From an uncultured Ruminococcus sp. (GTDB taxonomy: Bacteria > Bacillota > Clostridia > Oscillospirales > Ruminococcaceae), in NCBI RefSeq assembly GCF_937915125.1, contig NZ_CALDMP010000063.1:1-41667 (forward strand): DNA of 41,667 nucleotides. Reading direction: 5' to 3'. Position numbers and translations under genes: made by a program. Of the stretch, positions 16,499 to 25,014 are shown piece after piece; the stretch's first letter is position 1; every line of letters begins with the position of its first letter. The notes under the pieces were generated by a model. The model had not been told where the DNA came from. It saw only the letters and a list, made by a program, of their open reading frames with translations, and did no database searches.

Positions 16499-16698
16499 TG
16501 AAAGCAACCGAAGTTAATAACATGCCGGTAGATGAGCTGAACGCAAAGCTGGACAGCCTGAAGGAAGAGCTCTTTGCACTTCGTTTTCAGCTCGCAGCAA
16601 ATCAGCTGGAAAACACTGCCCGCATCAAGGCAGTTAAAAAAGATATCGCACGTGTGAAGACTGCGCTCCGTTCTGCGGAACTGTCTGCACAGCAGTGA
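16498..16698 (+). CDS. rpmC: ribosomal protein L29 (uL29)
   Basis: 66 residues of two antiparallel helices near the tunnel exit next to L23. The sequence LNAKLDSLKEELFALRFQLA and ARIKAVKKDIARVKT match the family. The TAATG overlap with rplP couples their translation. Confidence 0.95.
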   Translation: MKATEVNNMPVDELNAKLDSLKEELFALRFQLAANQLENTARIKAVKKDIARVKTALRSAELSAQQ

Positions 16699-16714
16699 GT
16701 AGGAGGGTTTTACT

Positions 16715-16972
16715 GTGGCTGAGAGAAATTTGAGAAAAACCAGAGTCGGCAGAGTTGTCAGCGATAAGATGGATAAGACCGTCGTTGTTGCAATCGTCGA
16801 TAATGTAAAACACCCGCTGTATAAGAAGATCGTAAAGAGAACCGTCCGCCTGAAGGCACACGATGAAAACAACGCTTGCAAGGTTGGCGATCGTGTTGAA
16901 GTGATGGAGACCCGCCCGCTGTCCAAGGACAAGAGATGGCGCGTTGTTGAAATCATCGAAAAGGCAAAGTAA
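16715..16972 (+). CDS. rpsQ: ribosomal protein S17 (uS17)
   Basis: 85 residues with an OB fold; a primary 16S rRNA binding protein. GTG start after AGGAGGG. The signature RKTRVGRVVSDKMDKTVVVA opens the protein, and RPLSKDKRWRVVEII closes it. A 70-base spacer without a promoter separates it from rplN. Confidence 0.96.
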   Translation: MAERNLRKTRVGRVVSDKMDKTVVVAIVDNVKHPLYKKIVKRTVRLKAHDENNACKVGDRVEVMETRPLSKDKRWRVVEIIEKAK

Positions 16973-17042
16973 ACATCATCAATAGAGAAAACAGAATCGG
17001 TCTTTGGATGAACCAGAGACGTTCTGAAAGGAGGAACTCGCT

Positions 17043-17411
17043 GTGATTCAGATGCAGTCTTATTTGAAAGTTGCAGATAACACCGGTGCGAAAGAACTGA
17101 TGTGCATCAGAGTTCTGGGCGGCACACGCAGAAGATATGCAAATATCGGCGATGTCGTTGTAGCATCTGTTAAGAAAGCAACACCCGGCGGCGTTGTAAA
17201 GAAGGGCGACGTAGTCAAGGCAGTGATCGTTCGTTCGGTAAAGGGTCTGCGCAGAGAAGACGGGACCTACATCCGCTTCGATGAAAACGCTGCTGTTATT
17301 ATCCGTGAAGATAAAAACCCGAAGGGCACTCGTATCTTCGGGCCGGTAGCAAGAGAGCTTCGTGATAAGGATTATATGAAGATCCTGAGCCTCGCTCCGG
17401 AAGTACTGTAA
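17043..17411 (+). CDS. rplN: ribosomal protein L14 (uL14)
   Basis: 122 residues, the standard length. It sits at the subunit interface and is the site of RsfS anti-association. GTG start after AAAGGAGG. The N-terminus MIQMQSYLKVADNTGAKELM and the region RGLRREDGTYIRFDENAAV are family signatures. Confidence 0.97.
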   Translation: MIQMQSYLKVADNTGAKELMCIRVLGGTRRRYANIGDVVVASVKKATPGGVVKKGDVVKAVIVRSVKGLRREDGTYIRFDENAAVIIREDKNPKGTRIFGPVARELRDKDYMKILSLAPEVL

Positions 17412-17426
17412 GTTGGAGGTGTCAAG

Positions 17427-17780
17427 ATGAGTAAGGTTCATGTAAAAACAGGCGACACCGTTATCCTGCTGACTGGCAAGGATGAATATCAGTACAATGA
17501 TCCGCAGAACAAGTCCAAGGGCAGAAAGACCGGTAAGGTCGTAGAAGTCAGCCCCAAGGAAGGCAAGGTCATCGTTGAAGGCTTCAACATCGTGACCAAG
17601 CACGTAAAGCCCACTCGTATGGGTCAGGTCGGCGGCATTGTAGAAACCGAAGCTCCGCTGTATGCAGATAAGGTACAGCTGGTTTGCCCCAAGTGCGGTC
17701 AGCCCACCAGAGTCGGTCACACCGTAGAGGACGGCAAGAAGCTCCGTGTCTGCAAGAAGTGCGGCAAATCTTTTGAGTAA
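17427..17780 (+). CDS. rplX: ribosomal protein L24 (uL24), zinc-ribbon form
   Basis: 117 residues, longer than the common 100-105. The N-terminal KOW domain (VKTGDTVILLTGKD...) starts 50S assembly. The C-terminal part has two Cys pairs, CPKC and CKKC, about 28 residues apart around QPTRVGHTVEDGKKLRV, forming a likely zinc ribbon. The usual form has no Cys at these positions. The Cys-containing version exists in some Clostridia-type lineages, so this is a variant rather than a novelty. Confidence 0.95.
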   Translation: MSKVHVKTGDTVILLTGKDEYQYNDPQNKSKGRKTGKVVEVSPKEGKVIVEGFNIVTKHVKPTRMGQVGGIVETEAPLYADKVQLVCPKCGQPTRVGHTVEDGKKLRVCKKCGKSFE

Positions 17781-17792
17781 AGGAGAAACGAT

Positions 17793-18332
17793 ATGTCTAC
17801 GTTAAAAGATTACTACAATAGCACCGTTGCTCCTGCAATGATGAAGAAGTTCGGCTATGAGAATGTTATGCAGATCCCGAAGCTCGACAAGGTTGTTGTG
17901 AACGTGGCAGCCGGCGAGGCAAAGGATAACGCAAAGGTTATTGATGCGATCATGACAGATCTCGCAGCAATCACTGGCCAGAAGCCGGTGGTTTGCAGAG
18001 CAAAGAAGTCGGTAGCTAACTTTAAGCTCCGTGAGGGTATGCCCATCGGCGTAAAAGTAACTCTCCGCGGCGAAAAGATGTACGAATTTGTATACAAGCT
18101 GTTTAATGTAAGCTTCCCTCGTGTACGTGACTTCCGCGGTATCAATGGCAACTCCTTCGACGGTAAGGGCAACTACTCTACCGGTATCAAGGAACAGCTC
18201 ATTTTCCCGGAGATCGAGTACGACAAGATCGACAAGGTAAGAGGTATGGATATCAACTTCATCACCACGGCACAGACCGACGAAGAGGCAAAGGAACTGC
18301 TGACTCTGCTCGGCGCACCGTTTGCGAAGTAA
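17793..18332 (+). CDS. rplE: ribosomal protein L5 (uL5)
   Basis: 179 residues; it binds 5S rRNA and the P-site tRNA elbow. It contains NVMQIPKLDKVVVNVAAGEA, then GQKPVVCRAKKSVANFKLRE and the C-terminal DINFITTAQTDEEAKELL, all conserved. The ribosome binding site AAAGGAG precedes the ATG. Confidence 0.97.
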   Translation: MSTLKDYYNSTVAPAMMKKFGYENVMQIPKLDKVVVNVAAGEAKDNAKVIDAIMTDLAAITGQKPVVCRAKKSVANFKLREGMPIGVKVTLRGEKMYEFVYKLFNVSFPRVRDFRGINGNSFDGKGNYSTGIKEQLIFPEIEYDKIDKVRGMDINFITTAQTDEEAKELLTLLGAPFAK

Positions 18333-18350
18333 TCAGGGAGGATACAAATC

Positions 18351-18536
18351 ATGGCAAAAAAGGCAATGAAATTAAAGCAGCAAAAGACTCCCAAGTTTTC
18401 CACACGTGCTTACACCCGTTGTAAGATCTGCGGAAGACCCCATGCTTATCTGAGAAAGTACGGCATCTGCCGTGTATGCTTCCGTGAATTGGCGCATGAG
18501 GGCAAGATTCCGGGCGTGAAGAAAGCAAGCTGGTAA
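18351..18536 (+). CDS. rpsN: ribosomal protein S14, zinc-binding type Z (uS14)
   Basis: 61 residues, the short form with four Cys in CKIC and CRVC, which bind zinc (C+ type). It is the form usually encoded in the spc operon of Firmicutes. The C-terminus RELAHEGKIPGVKKASW is typical. The start ATG follows GGGAGGA. Confidence 0.96.
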   Translation: MAKKAMKLKQQKTPKFSTRAYTRCKICGRPHAYLRKYGICRVCFRELAHEGKIPGVKKASW

Positions 18537-18565
18537 AGAGGAGTTACGAAAAGGAGGTCATTGGC

Positions 18566-18964
18566 ATGCAGATTACAGATACAATAGCAGACATTCTGAC
18601 AAGAATTCGTAATGCGAGTTCCGCACGGCACGCCACAGTTGACGTTCCTGCTTCCAACGTAAAGAAGGCTATTACACAGATTCTGTTGGACGAAGGCTAT
18701 ATCAAGGGCTTTCAGGTCATCGAGGATGGCAAGCAGGGCGTGATCCGCATCACACTGAAGTATACAGAAAACCGTTCGCCGGTTATCACCGGTCTGCGCC
18801 GGGTTTCTAAGCCGGGTCTGCGGATCTATTCCAGCTGTGAGGATATGCCGAAGGTACGCAAGGGACTGGGTATTGCAATTGTTTCTACCTCAAAGGGCAT
18901 TATGACAGACAAGAAGGCTCGTGAGCTGAATGTCGGCGGCGAAGTTTTAGCATTTGTTTGGTAA
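18566..18964 (+). CDS. rpsH: ribosomal protein S8 (uS8)
   Basis: 132 residues, a central-domain 16S binding protein; in E. coli the spc operon repressor. It starts ITDTIADILTRIRNASSA and ends with the signature STSKGIMTDKKARELNVGGE. AAGGAGG lies before the ATG. Confidence 0.97.
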   Translation: MQITDTIADILTRIRNASSARHATVDVPASNVKKAITQILLDEGYIKGFQVIEDGKQGVIRITLKYTENRSPVITGLRRVSKPGLRIYSSCEDMPKVRKGLGIAIVSTSKGIMTDKKARELNVGGEVLAFVW

Positions 18965-18979
18965 GGAGGACACGGGATT

Positions 18980-19525
18980 ATGTCAAGAATAGGAAAAAAA
19001 CCGATTAGTGTTCCTGCCGGCGTAGAAGTAAAGTGCGAGGACAATTTCGTCACCGTAAAGGGCGCAAAGGGCACTCTGACCAGACAGTTCTCCAAGGAAC
19101 TGGGCATCGAGATCGCAGACGGCGTGATCAATGTAACTCGTCCGTCTGACGACAAGGAGCACAGATCCCTGCACGGTCTGACCAGAACACTGATCGCAAA
19201 TATGATCGAGGGCGTAACCAACGGTTACTCCAAGACCCTCATCATCGAGGGCGTCGGCTATCGTGCCGCAAAGAAGGGCAAGGACGTTGTCATGAACCTG
19301 GGTTATTCTCACCAGGTGACCGTGACTGAGAACGACGACATCAAGCTGGATGTACCCCAGCCGAACACCATCGTTGTCAGCGGTATCGACAAGCAGAAGG
19401 TCGGCCAGTTTGCAGCAGAAGTACGCGAAAAGCGTCCGCCGGAGCCGTATAAGGGCAAGGGCATCCACTATGTCGACGAGCGTATCATCCGCAAGGAAGG
19501 TAAGGCCGGCAAGGGCAAGAAGTAA
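18980..19525 (+). CDS. rplF: ribosomal protein L6 (uL6)
   Basis: 181 residues with the two related alpha/beta domains of L6, near the GTPase centre. Begins SRIGKKPISVPAGVEV; the C-terminal signature PEPYKGKGIHYVDERIIRKE is complete. It follows rpsH by 15 bases. Confidence 0.97.
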   Translation: MSRIGKKPISVPAGVEVKCEDNFVTVKGAKGTLTRQFSKELGIEIADGVINVTRPSDDKEHRSLHGLTRTLIANMIEGVTNGYSKTLIIEGVGYRAAKKGKDVVMNLGYSHQVTVTENDDIKLDVPQPNTIVVSGIDKQKVGQFAAEVREKRPPEPYKGKGIHYVDERIIRKEGKAGKGKK

Positions 19526-19546
19526 TTCGGAAAGGAGTAGACCGCT

Positions 19547-19906
19547 ATGATTAAAAAGGTAGATAGCAAAAAAGCTAGATTAAAGAGACATGCAAGAGTT
19601 CGCTCGAAGATCTCCGGTACTCCTGAGCGCCCGCGTCTGTGCGTATACCGTTCTACAAAGCACATTTATGCACAGCTGATCGACGATGTGAACGGTGTGA
19701 CCCTGGCATCCGCATCCAGCATGGATAAGGCATTTGAGGGCGCAGGCGGCAATATTGAAGGCGCACGCAAGGTCGGCGAAATGATCGCAAAGCGTGCACT
19801 CGAAAAGAACATCACCGATGTTGTCTTTGACAGAGGCGGCTATTTGTACCATGGCAGAGTGAAGGAACTCGCAGACGGTGCACGTGAAAACGGACTGAAG
19901 TTCTAA
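19547..19906 (+). CDS. rplR: ribosomal protein L18 (uL18)
   Basis: 119 residues. It binds 5S rRNA together with L5. The pattern RVRSKISGTPERPRLCVYRS and the end DRGGYLYHGRVKELADGARE are diagnostic. AAAGGAG precedes the ATG. Confidence 0.97.
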   Translation: MIKKVDSKKARLKRHARVRSKISGTPERPRLCVYRSTKHIYAQLIDDVNGVTLASASSMDKAFEGAGGNIEGARKVGEMIAKRALEKNITDVVFDRGGYLYHGRVKELADGARENGLKF

Positions 19907-19923
19907 ACAAGGGAGGTATTACT

Positions 19924-20424
19924 TTGGCTAAAATTGATCCGCAGGGTCTCGAGCTTGCAGAAAAGGTCGTTTCCATCAACCGCGTATCCAAGACCGTAAA
20001 GGGCGGTCGTATCATGAAGTTCGCAGCTCTCGTTGTTGTCGGCGACGGCAACGGCATCGTGGGCTTCGGCCTCGGAAAGTCCGGCGAAGTTCCGGATGCA
20101 ATCCGCAAGGGCATCGAGGATGCCAAGAAGAATCTCATTCAGATCCCGCTGAAGGGCACCACAATTCCGCACGAGATCGTCGGAAAGTTCGGCGCAGGCG
20201 AAGTTCTGATGAAGCCGGCAGCTCCCGGTACCGGTGTTATCGCCGGCGGTCCGGTTCGTGCCGTGATCGAAGTTGCTGGTATCAAGGATATCCGTACCAA
20301 GTCGCTGCGTTCCAACAATCCGTGCAACGTGGTACGTGCAACCATCAACGGACTGGCATCCTGCACCACAGCAGCAGAAGTTGCTGAGAAGAGAGGCAAG
20401 TCCGTCAAGGAAATCTACAAATAA
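19924..20424 (+). CDS. rpsE: ribosomal protein S5 (uS5)
   Basis: 166 residues, TTG start after GGGAGG. S5 works in decoding fidelity and mRNA entry. The double-stranded-RNA-binding type domain is seen in RIMKFAALVVVGDGNGIVGF and the C-terminal domain in NVVRATINGLASC. The rare TTG codon is fixed by the binding site and by the lack of an ATG nearby. Confidence 0.96.
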   Translation: MAKIDPQGLELAEKVVSINRVSKTVKGGRIMKFAALVVVGDGNGIVGFGLGKSGEVPDAIRKGIEDAKKNLIQIPLKGTTIPHEIVGKFGAGEVLMKPAAPGTGVIAGGPVRAVIEVAGIKDIRTKSLRSNNPCNVVRATINGLASCTTAAEVAEKRGKSVKEIYK

Positions 20425-20436
20425 GGAGGGTGCGAA

Positions 20437-20613
20437 ATGGCAAAGGAAATCAAGCTCGTAAAAAGCCTGATCGGTCGCAAAAAGGATCAGGTTGCAACAG
20501 CAGCTTCGCTGGGTCTCAAGAAGGTCGGCGATGTCAGCGTACAGCCTGAAAATGAGGCAACCCTCGGCAAGATTCAGAAAATTTCTCACCTCGTAGAGGT
20601 AACAGAAGCATAA
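20437..20613 (+). CDS. rpmD: ribosomal protein L30 (uL30)
   Basis: 58 residues, found by reading the gap between rpsE and rplO. It begins MAKEIKLVKSLIGRKKDQVA and contains LGLKKVGDVSVQPENEATLG, the bacterial L30 pattern. ATAAGGAGGG precedes the ATG, 12 bases after the rpsE stop. Confidence 0.95.
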   Translation: MAKEIKLVKSLIGRKKDQVATAASLGLKKVGDVSVQPENEATLGKIQKISHLVEVTEA

Positions 20614-20640
20614 GTTAGACGCTAAGGAGGTGCACATACC

Positions 20641-21081
20641 ATGAAGCTTCACGAATTGTCCCCGGCTCCGGGTTCGACGAAAGAAGTCAAGAGAATCGGC
20701 CGCGGCCACGGCTCCGGTAACGGCAAGACTGCCGGCAAGGGCCACAAGGGTCAGAATGCCCGCAGCGGCGGCGGCGTAAGAATCGGTTTTGAAGGCGGTC
20801 AGATGCCGCTGACCAGACGTATTCCGAAGAGAGGTTTTAACAACATCTTCGCAAAGGAATATGCAATTGTAAATGTTTCCGATCTGAACCAGTTCACTGA
20901 CGGTACTGTTGTAGATGCAGATCTGCTGAAGGCAGCCGGTCTCATTAAGAAGGCCTGCGACGGCGTAAAGGTACTCGGCGACGGTGAGCTGACAACTAAG
21001 CTGACTGTAAAGGCTGCAAAGTTCACAAAGAGCGCAGCTGAAAAAATTGAAAAGGCTGGCGGAAAAGCAGAGGTGATGTAA
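20641..21081 (+). CDS. rplO: ribosomal protein L15 (uL15)
   Basis: 146 residues. The Gly-rich N-terminal extension (RGHGSGNGKTAGKGHKGQNA) threads into 23S rRNA, and the globular part follows GGQMPLTRRIPKRGF. GGAGGTG lies before the ATG. It ends one base before the secY start. Confidence 0.97.
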   Translation: MKLHELSPAPGSTKEVKRIGRGHGSGNGKTAGKGHKGQNARSGGGVRIGFEGGQMPLTRRIPKRGFNNIFAKEYAIVNVSDLNQFTDGTVVDADLLKAAGLIKKACDGVKVLGDGELTTKLTVKAAKFTKSAAEKIEKAGGKAEVM

Positions 21082-21082
21082 C

Positions 21083-22408
21083 GTGTTTAAGACGTTAAGA
21101 GATGCCTGGAGTATTCCGGAAATCCGGAAAAAACTCCTGTACACATTGCTGATGCTCCTGATCTTCCGTCTGGGAAGCGCTGTTGTGGTTCCGTTCCTGG
21201 ATACCGCTACAGTCAGCACCTGGATGACAGAAAACGCAACCGGCGGTAACTTCCTGGAATACCTGGATATCATCACCGGTGGTGCCCTTTCTCAGGCAAC
21301 TGTATTCTCTCTGTCCATCACCCCGTATATCAACGCATCCATCATTATGCAGCTGCTGACTTATGCACTGCCGCCCTTGGAGCGTCTGCGTGACGAAGGA
21401 GAAGAGGGACAGAAAAAACTCAATAAAATCACTGCTGCCGTTTCTCTGGCACTGTCGGCATTTATGTCCTTTGCATATTACCTGACACTGAAAAACCAGA
21501 TGGACGCAGTGACAGACGGCGGCTCCAAGGCAGCCAATGTCTTTATTGCATTCGTTATCGTCGGCACCTTTATCGCCGGCACATCCATCGTCGTATGGAT
21601 GGGCAACCGGATCAACGACAAGGGCATCGGAAACGGTATCTCCATGCTCCTCTTTGCCGGTATTCTGGCTCGTTTCCCGGTTATGGCAGGTACTCTGACA
21701 GAACTGACAAAGAACGAACCGCAGCGGTATTTCTTTGAATCCCTGGGTGTTCTGGTTCTGTTCATCGTGATGATCGCATTCATCGTATTCATGAATGCAT
21801 CGGAGCGCCGGATCCCGATTCAGTATGCAAAGCGTGTTGTCGGCAGAAAACAGTATGGCGGTCAGTCCACGCATATTCCGATCAAGGTATGCATGAGCGG
21901 CGTTATGCCCATCATCTTCGCCATGTCCTTTATGTCTCTGCCCAGCACCATCAGCCTGTTCAAGCCGGTCTATGATGATCCGGTTGGATTCTGGCAGAAA
22001 TTCTACAATGGATTTATTAACTTCTTCAGTACACAGTCCATGAGTTATGCGGTGATTTATTTCATTCTGATTATTGCATTCAACTACTTCTATGTATCGA
22101 TGCAGTATAATCCCATTGAGATCGCCAATAATCTCCGTCAGAACAACGGCGGCATCCCGGGCATCCGCCCCGGAAAGCCCACGTCGGATTACATCCAGCG
22201 TGTACTGTCGAAGATCACTCTGGTTGGTGCGTTCTTCCTGGGTATCATTGCAATCTTCCCGATCGCTATGACCTGGTTTGACCACAACCTCAGCTCCCTG
22301 GCAATGGGTGGTACTACCATCCTCATCGTTGTCAGCGTAGCACTGGAAACTGTCCGCACGCTGGAGTCCGAAATGATGATGCGTCATCATAAGGGCTTCC
22401 TCGAATAA
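21083..22408 (+). CDS. secY: preprotein translocase subunit SecY
   Basis: 441 residues with ten hydrophobic segments. It forms the protein-conducting channel with SecE and SecG, exporting among others the signal-peptide-bearing scaffoldins of this window. Signatures: YINASIIMQLLTYALPPLE near helix 2, and a cytoplasmic loop with RRIPIQYAKRVVGRKQYGGQ that contacts the ribosome or SecA. GTG start only one base after rplO, so translation is coupled. Confidence 0.97.
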   Translation: MFKTLRDAWSIPEIRKKLLYTLLMLLIFRLGSAVVVPFLDTATVSTWMTENATGGNFLEYLDIITGGALSQATVFSLSITPYINASIIMQLLTYALPPLERLRDEGEEGQKKLNKITAAVSLALSAFMSFAYYLTLKNQMDAVTDGGSKAANVFIAFVIVGTFIAGTSIVVWMGNRINDKGIGNGISMLLFAGILARFPVMAGTLTELTKNEPQRYFFESLGVLVLFIVMIAFIVFMNASERRIPIQYAKRVVGRKQYGGQSTHIPIKVCMSGVMPIIFAMSFMSLPSTISLFKPVYDDPVGFWQKFYNGFINFFSTQSMSYAVIYFILIIAFNYFYVSMQYNPIEIANNLRQNNGGIPGIRPGKPTSDYIQRVLSKITLVGAFFLGIIAIFPIAMTWFDHNLSSLAMGGTTILIVVSVALETVRTLESEMMMRHHKGFLE

Positions 22409-22426
22409 ACAAGGAGGCATATTCCT

Positions 22427-23062
22427 ATGAATCTGATTCTTTTAGGCGCACCGGGTGCCGGCAAGGGTACCCAGGCAGAAAAGATCTCTGAGGCACTTTC
22501 GATTCCGCAGATTTCCACCGGTAATATGCTGCGTGAGGCAGTCCGCACCGGTACGGAATACGGCGTAAAGGCAAAGGCTGCTATGGACGCCGGTGCTCTG
22601 GTTTCCGATGACATTGTTATCGGCATCCTGAAAGAGCGCATTGCACAGGACGACTGCAAGGCAGGCTTCATTCTCGACGGTTTCCCCCGCAGTGTACCTC
22701 AGGCAGAGGCACTGGACGAAATGGGTGTCCGCATCGACAAGGTGCTGGAGATCTATGTTCCGGATGAGACCATCAAGGAGCGTGTCTCCGGCAGAAGAGT
22801 CTGCGAGATGTGCGGCGCAACCTATCACATTCAGTTCAAGCCCAGCAAGGTAGAGGGCGTCTGCGACAAGTGCGGCGGAAAGACCATCATCCGTAAGGAT
22901 GACCAGCCGGAAACGGTTCTGGATCGTCTCGCAACTTATCACAAGACCACTGAGCCGCTGAAGGCGTATTATGAAAAACAGGGTAAACTCGAAACCGTCA
23001 TTGGTCAGGAAGAAGTTGCAGACACCACTGCACTGACTCTGAAGGCTGTGGGCGTAAAATGA
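22427..23062 (+). CDS. adk: adenylate kinase, zinc lid type
   Basis: 211 residues; it interconverts ATP + AMP and 2 ADP. P-loop GAPGAGKGTQ at residues 7-16, AMP-site ISTGNMLR, and DGFPRSVPQA. The lid carries CEMC and CDKC, a zinc-binding tetrad typical of Gram-positive adenylate kinases. The stop codon overlaps map as ATGA. Confidence 0.97.
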   Translation: MNLILLGAPGAGKGTQAEKISEALSIPQISTGNMLREAVRTGTEYGVKAKAAMDAGALVSDDIVIGILKERIAQDDCKAGFILDGFPRSVPQAEALDEMGVRIDKVLEIYVPDETIKERVSGRRVCEMCGATYHIQFKPSKVEGVCDKCGGKTIIRKDDQPETVLDRLATYHKTTEPLKAYYEKQGKLETVIGQEEVADTTALTLKAVGVK

Positions 23063-23811
23063 GTGTTACCATCAAATCGAAATCTGATTTGCTGAAAATG
23101 CGGGAGGCGGGCAGAATCGCAGCCCGTGCGCTGGAACATGCCGGAAAGGTGATCCACCCCGGTATGACCACAAAGCAGCTGGATAAGTCTATTCATGATT
23201 TCATCGTCAGCTGCGGTGCTGTGCCGACATTTCTCGGCTACGGCGGGTTTCCGGCAAGCGCCTGCATTTCAATTAACGAAGAAGTGATTCACGGCATCCC
23301 CAGTCCCAAGCGGATCATCCGTGAGGGCGATATTGTCAGCGTGGACGTTGGCGCAACTTTCGACGGATTTGTCGGCGACACGGCATATACCTTTGCTGTG
23401 GGCGATATCTCCGAAGAAGCGGCAGATCTCCTGCGTGTGACAGAGGCAAGCCTTTATGCAGCGATCGAAGCGGCAAAGGTGGGTGCACGCCTGGGTGACG
23501 TGTCTCATACGGTGGAAGAGTATTGCGGTTCCCGTGGATACGGTATCGTACGGGAATACTGCGGTCACGGAATCGGACACGAGATGCACGAGGATCCGGA
23601 AGTGCCGAACTATGGCAGGCCCGGTCACGGCATCCGATTGATGCCCGGCATGACGTTTTGCATCGAGCCCATGATCAACGGCAAGGGCGACGGCGTCCGT
23701 GTGCTGAAGGATGGGTGGACGGTCGTGACCCGCAGCGGTTCTCCTGCGGCGCATTTCGAACACGAGATCGCAGTGACGCAGGAAGGCCCGGTGATTCTGA
23801 CCAGACCATAA
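23059..23811 (+). CDS. map: methionine aminopeptidase type I
   Basis: 250 residues; it removes the initiator Met from new proteins. The metal ligands are visible in VSVDVGATFDGFVGDTA (two Asp), CGHGIGHEMHEDP (His), the FCIEPM Glu and a final Glu in HFEHEIAVT. There is no N-terminal zinc-finger or SH3 extension. The ATG overlaps the stop of adk, so expression is coupled. Confidence 0.97.
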   Translation: MSVTIKSKSDLLKMREAGRIAARALEHAGKVIHPGMTTKQLDKSIHDFIVSCGAVPTFLGYGGFPASACISINEEVIHGIPSPKRIIREGDIVSVDVGATFDGFVGDTAYTFAVGDISEEAADLLRVTEASLYAAIEAAKVGARLGDVSHTVEEYCGSRGYGIVREYCGHGIGHEMHEDPEVPNYGRPGHGIRLMPGMTFCIEPMINGKGDGVRVLKDGWTVVTRSGSPAAHFEHEIAVTQEGPVILTRP

Positions 23812-23827
23812 ACGGAGGATCGTTTTT

Positions 23828-24061
23828 ATGGAACTGACAAGAGGTCTGGTGGTTCGTGCGCTTGCCGGCAGAGATCGGGGCGGCTACTTTGTGGTACTGT
23901 CTGTGGAAAACGGCTATGCCACTATCGCAGACGGAAAACGCCGCAGACTGGACGCACCGAAACGGAAAAACGTACGGCATCTTCAAATGACAGCTACACT
24001 CGTCGATTTGGAGGGTGTCACGGACAAAAAGCTCAGAAGTGTGTTGAAGCAGTATCAGTGA
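23828..24061 (+). CDS. KOW-domain RNA-binding protein (L14e-like)
   Basis: 77 residues. The N-terminal KOW-like strand pattern (RGLVVRALAGRDRGGYFVVL) is followed by a basic segment GKRRRLDAPKRKNVRHLQ. Proteins of this kind are commonly encoded between map and infA in Firmicutes and are presumed to bind ribosomal RNA. The exact role is not established. GGAGG precedes the ATG, 16 bases after map. Confidence 0.85.
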   Translation: MELTRGLVVRALAGRDRGGYFVVLSVENGYATIADGKRRRLDAPKRKNVRHLQMTATLVDLEGVTDKKLRSVLKQYQ

Positions 24062-24112
24062 GAACAGTCCGTTCCGCTGATCATCAAGATACCCGTCGGG
24101 GAGGTTATCAGT

Positions 24113-24331
24113 TTGTCAAAGCAAGATGTAATTGAGGTCGAGGGGATCGTTCTCGAATCTCTGCCCAATGCAATGTTTAAGGTAGAGCTGCAGAATAAGC
24201 ATATCATCCTTGCGCACGTGTCCGGAAAGCTGCGGATGAACTACATCCGTATCGTGCCGGGCGATAAGGTGACTGTCGAGATGTCGCCCTATGATCTGAC
24301 CAAAGGCAGAATCACTTGGAGAGCCAAGTAA
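24113..24331 (+). CDS. infA: translation initiation factor IF-1
   Basis: 72 residues with a single OB fold. It binds the 30S A site during initiation. Begins MSKQDVIEVEGIVLESLPNA and ends SPYDLTKGRITWRAK, the full family pattern. TTG start after GGGGAGG. A 150-base spacer without a recognised promoter follows. Confidence 0.96.
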   Translation: MSKQDVIEVEGIVLESLPNAMFKVELQNKHIILAHVSGKLRMNYIRIVPGDKVTVEMSPYDLTKGRITWRAK

Positions 24332-24481
24332 CTTAACCTGTTTTCCGGAACTGCAACAGAGCAGTTTCCGCGAAAATGGTTTCAGGGGACACCGTGTTTC
24401 CGGTTGTAACCATCGTTTCCAATCCATCGCAGACGGCAGATGGCCGGCTGCACAGTTGTTCCGAGAAGGAGGACAGTTGCA

Positions 24482-24595
24482 ATGAAAGTAAGACCTTCCG
24501 TAAAGCCGATTTGCGAAAAATGCAAGGTGATTAAGCGTAAAGGCAAAGTAATGGTAATCTGCGAAAATCCGAAGCATAAACAGCGTCAGGGCTAA
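24482..24595 (+). CDS. rpmJ: ribosomal protein L36 (bL36), zinc form
   Basis: 37 residues, below the length of most gene predictions. It reads [20 protein letters not shown] and ends in HKQRQG, with C11, C14, C27 and H32 as zinc ligands. GAAGGAGG precedes the ATG. It is the standard gene between infA and rpsM. Confidence 0.96.
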
Positions 24596-24629
24596 GCCCG
24601 GGATTTTTTAACATGGAGGTGCAGGAATA

Positions 24630-24998
24630 ATGGCAAGAATAGCAGGTGTAGACCTTCCGAAGAATAAGCGGGTCGAGATCGGTCTGACTTATATCTACGG
24701 AATCGGCCGCAGCACAGCAGATGAGATCCTGGCTGGTACCGGCGTAAACCCGGATACCCGTGTCAAGGATCTGACCGAAGAGGATGTTGCAAAGCTGCGT
24801 GACTATATCGATAAGCACTGCGTGGTTGAGGGTGACCTCCGCCGTGAAGTTGCATTGAACATCAAGAGACTCGTGGAGATCGGTTGCTACCGCGGCGTTC
24901 GTCATCGTAAGGGTCTGCCGGTAAGAGGCCAGCGGACAAAGACAAACGCAAGAACCCGCAAGGGTCCGGTAAAGACCATCGCAAACAAGAAGAAGTAA
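24630..24998 (+). CDS. rpsM: ribosomal protein S13 (uS13)
   Basis: 122 residues, a 30S head protein forming intersubunit bridges. Begins MARIAGVDLPKNKRVEIGLT; the C-terminal tail signature GVRHRKGLPVRGQRTKTNAR reaches the P site. GGAGGTG lies before the ATG. Confidence 0.97.
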   Translation: MARIAGVDLPKNKRVEIGLTYIYGIGRSTADEILAGTGVNPDTRVKDLTEEDVAKLRDYIDKHCVVEGDLRREVALNIKRLVEIGCYRGVRHRKGLPVRGQRTKTNARTRKGPVKTIANKKK

Positions 24999-25014
24999 GG
25001 GAGGGTGTTTCGTT

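Noticed and set aside
24332..24481. Possible promoter in the 150-base spacer between infA and rpmJ
   Set aside because: No -35/-10 pair with acceptable spacing is visible, so I assume read-through from upstream.
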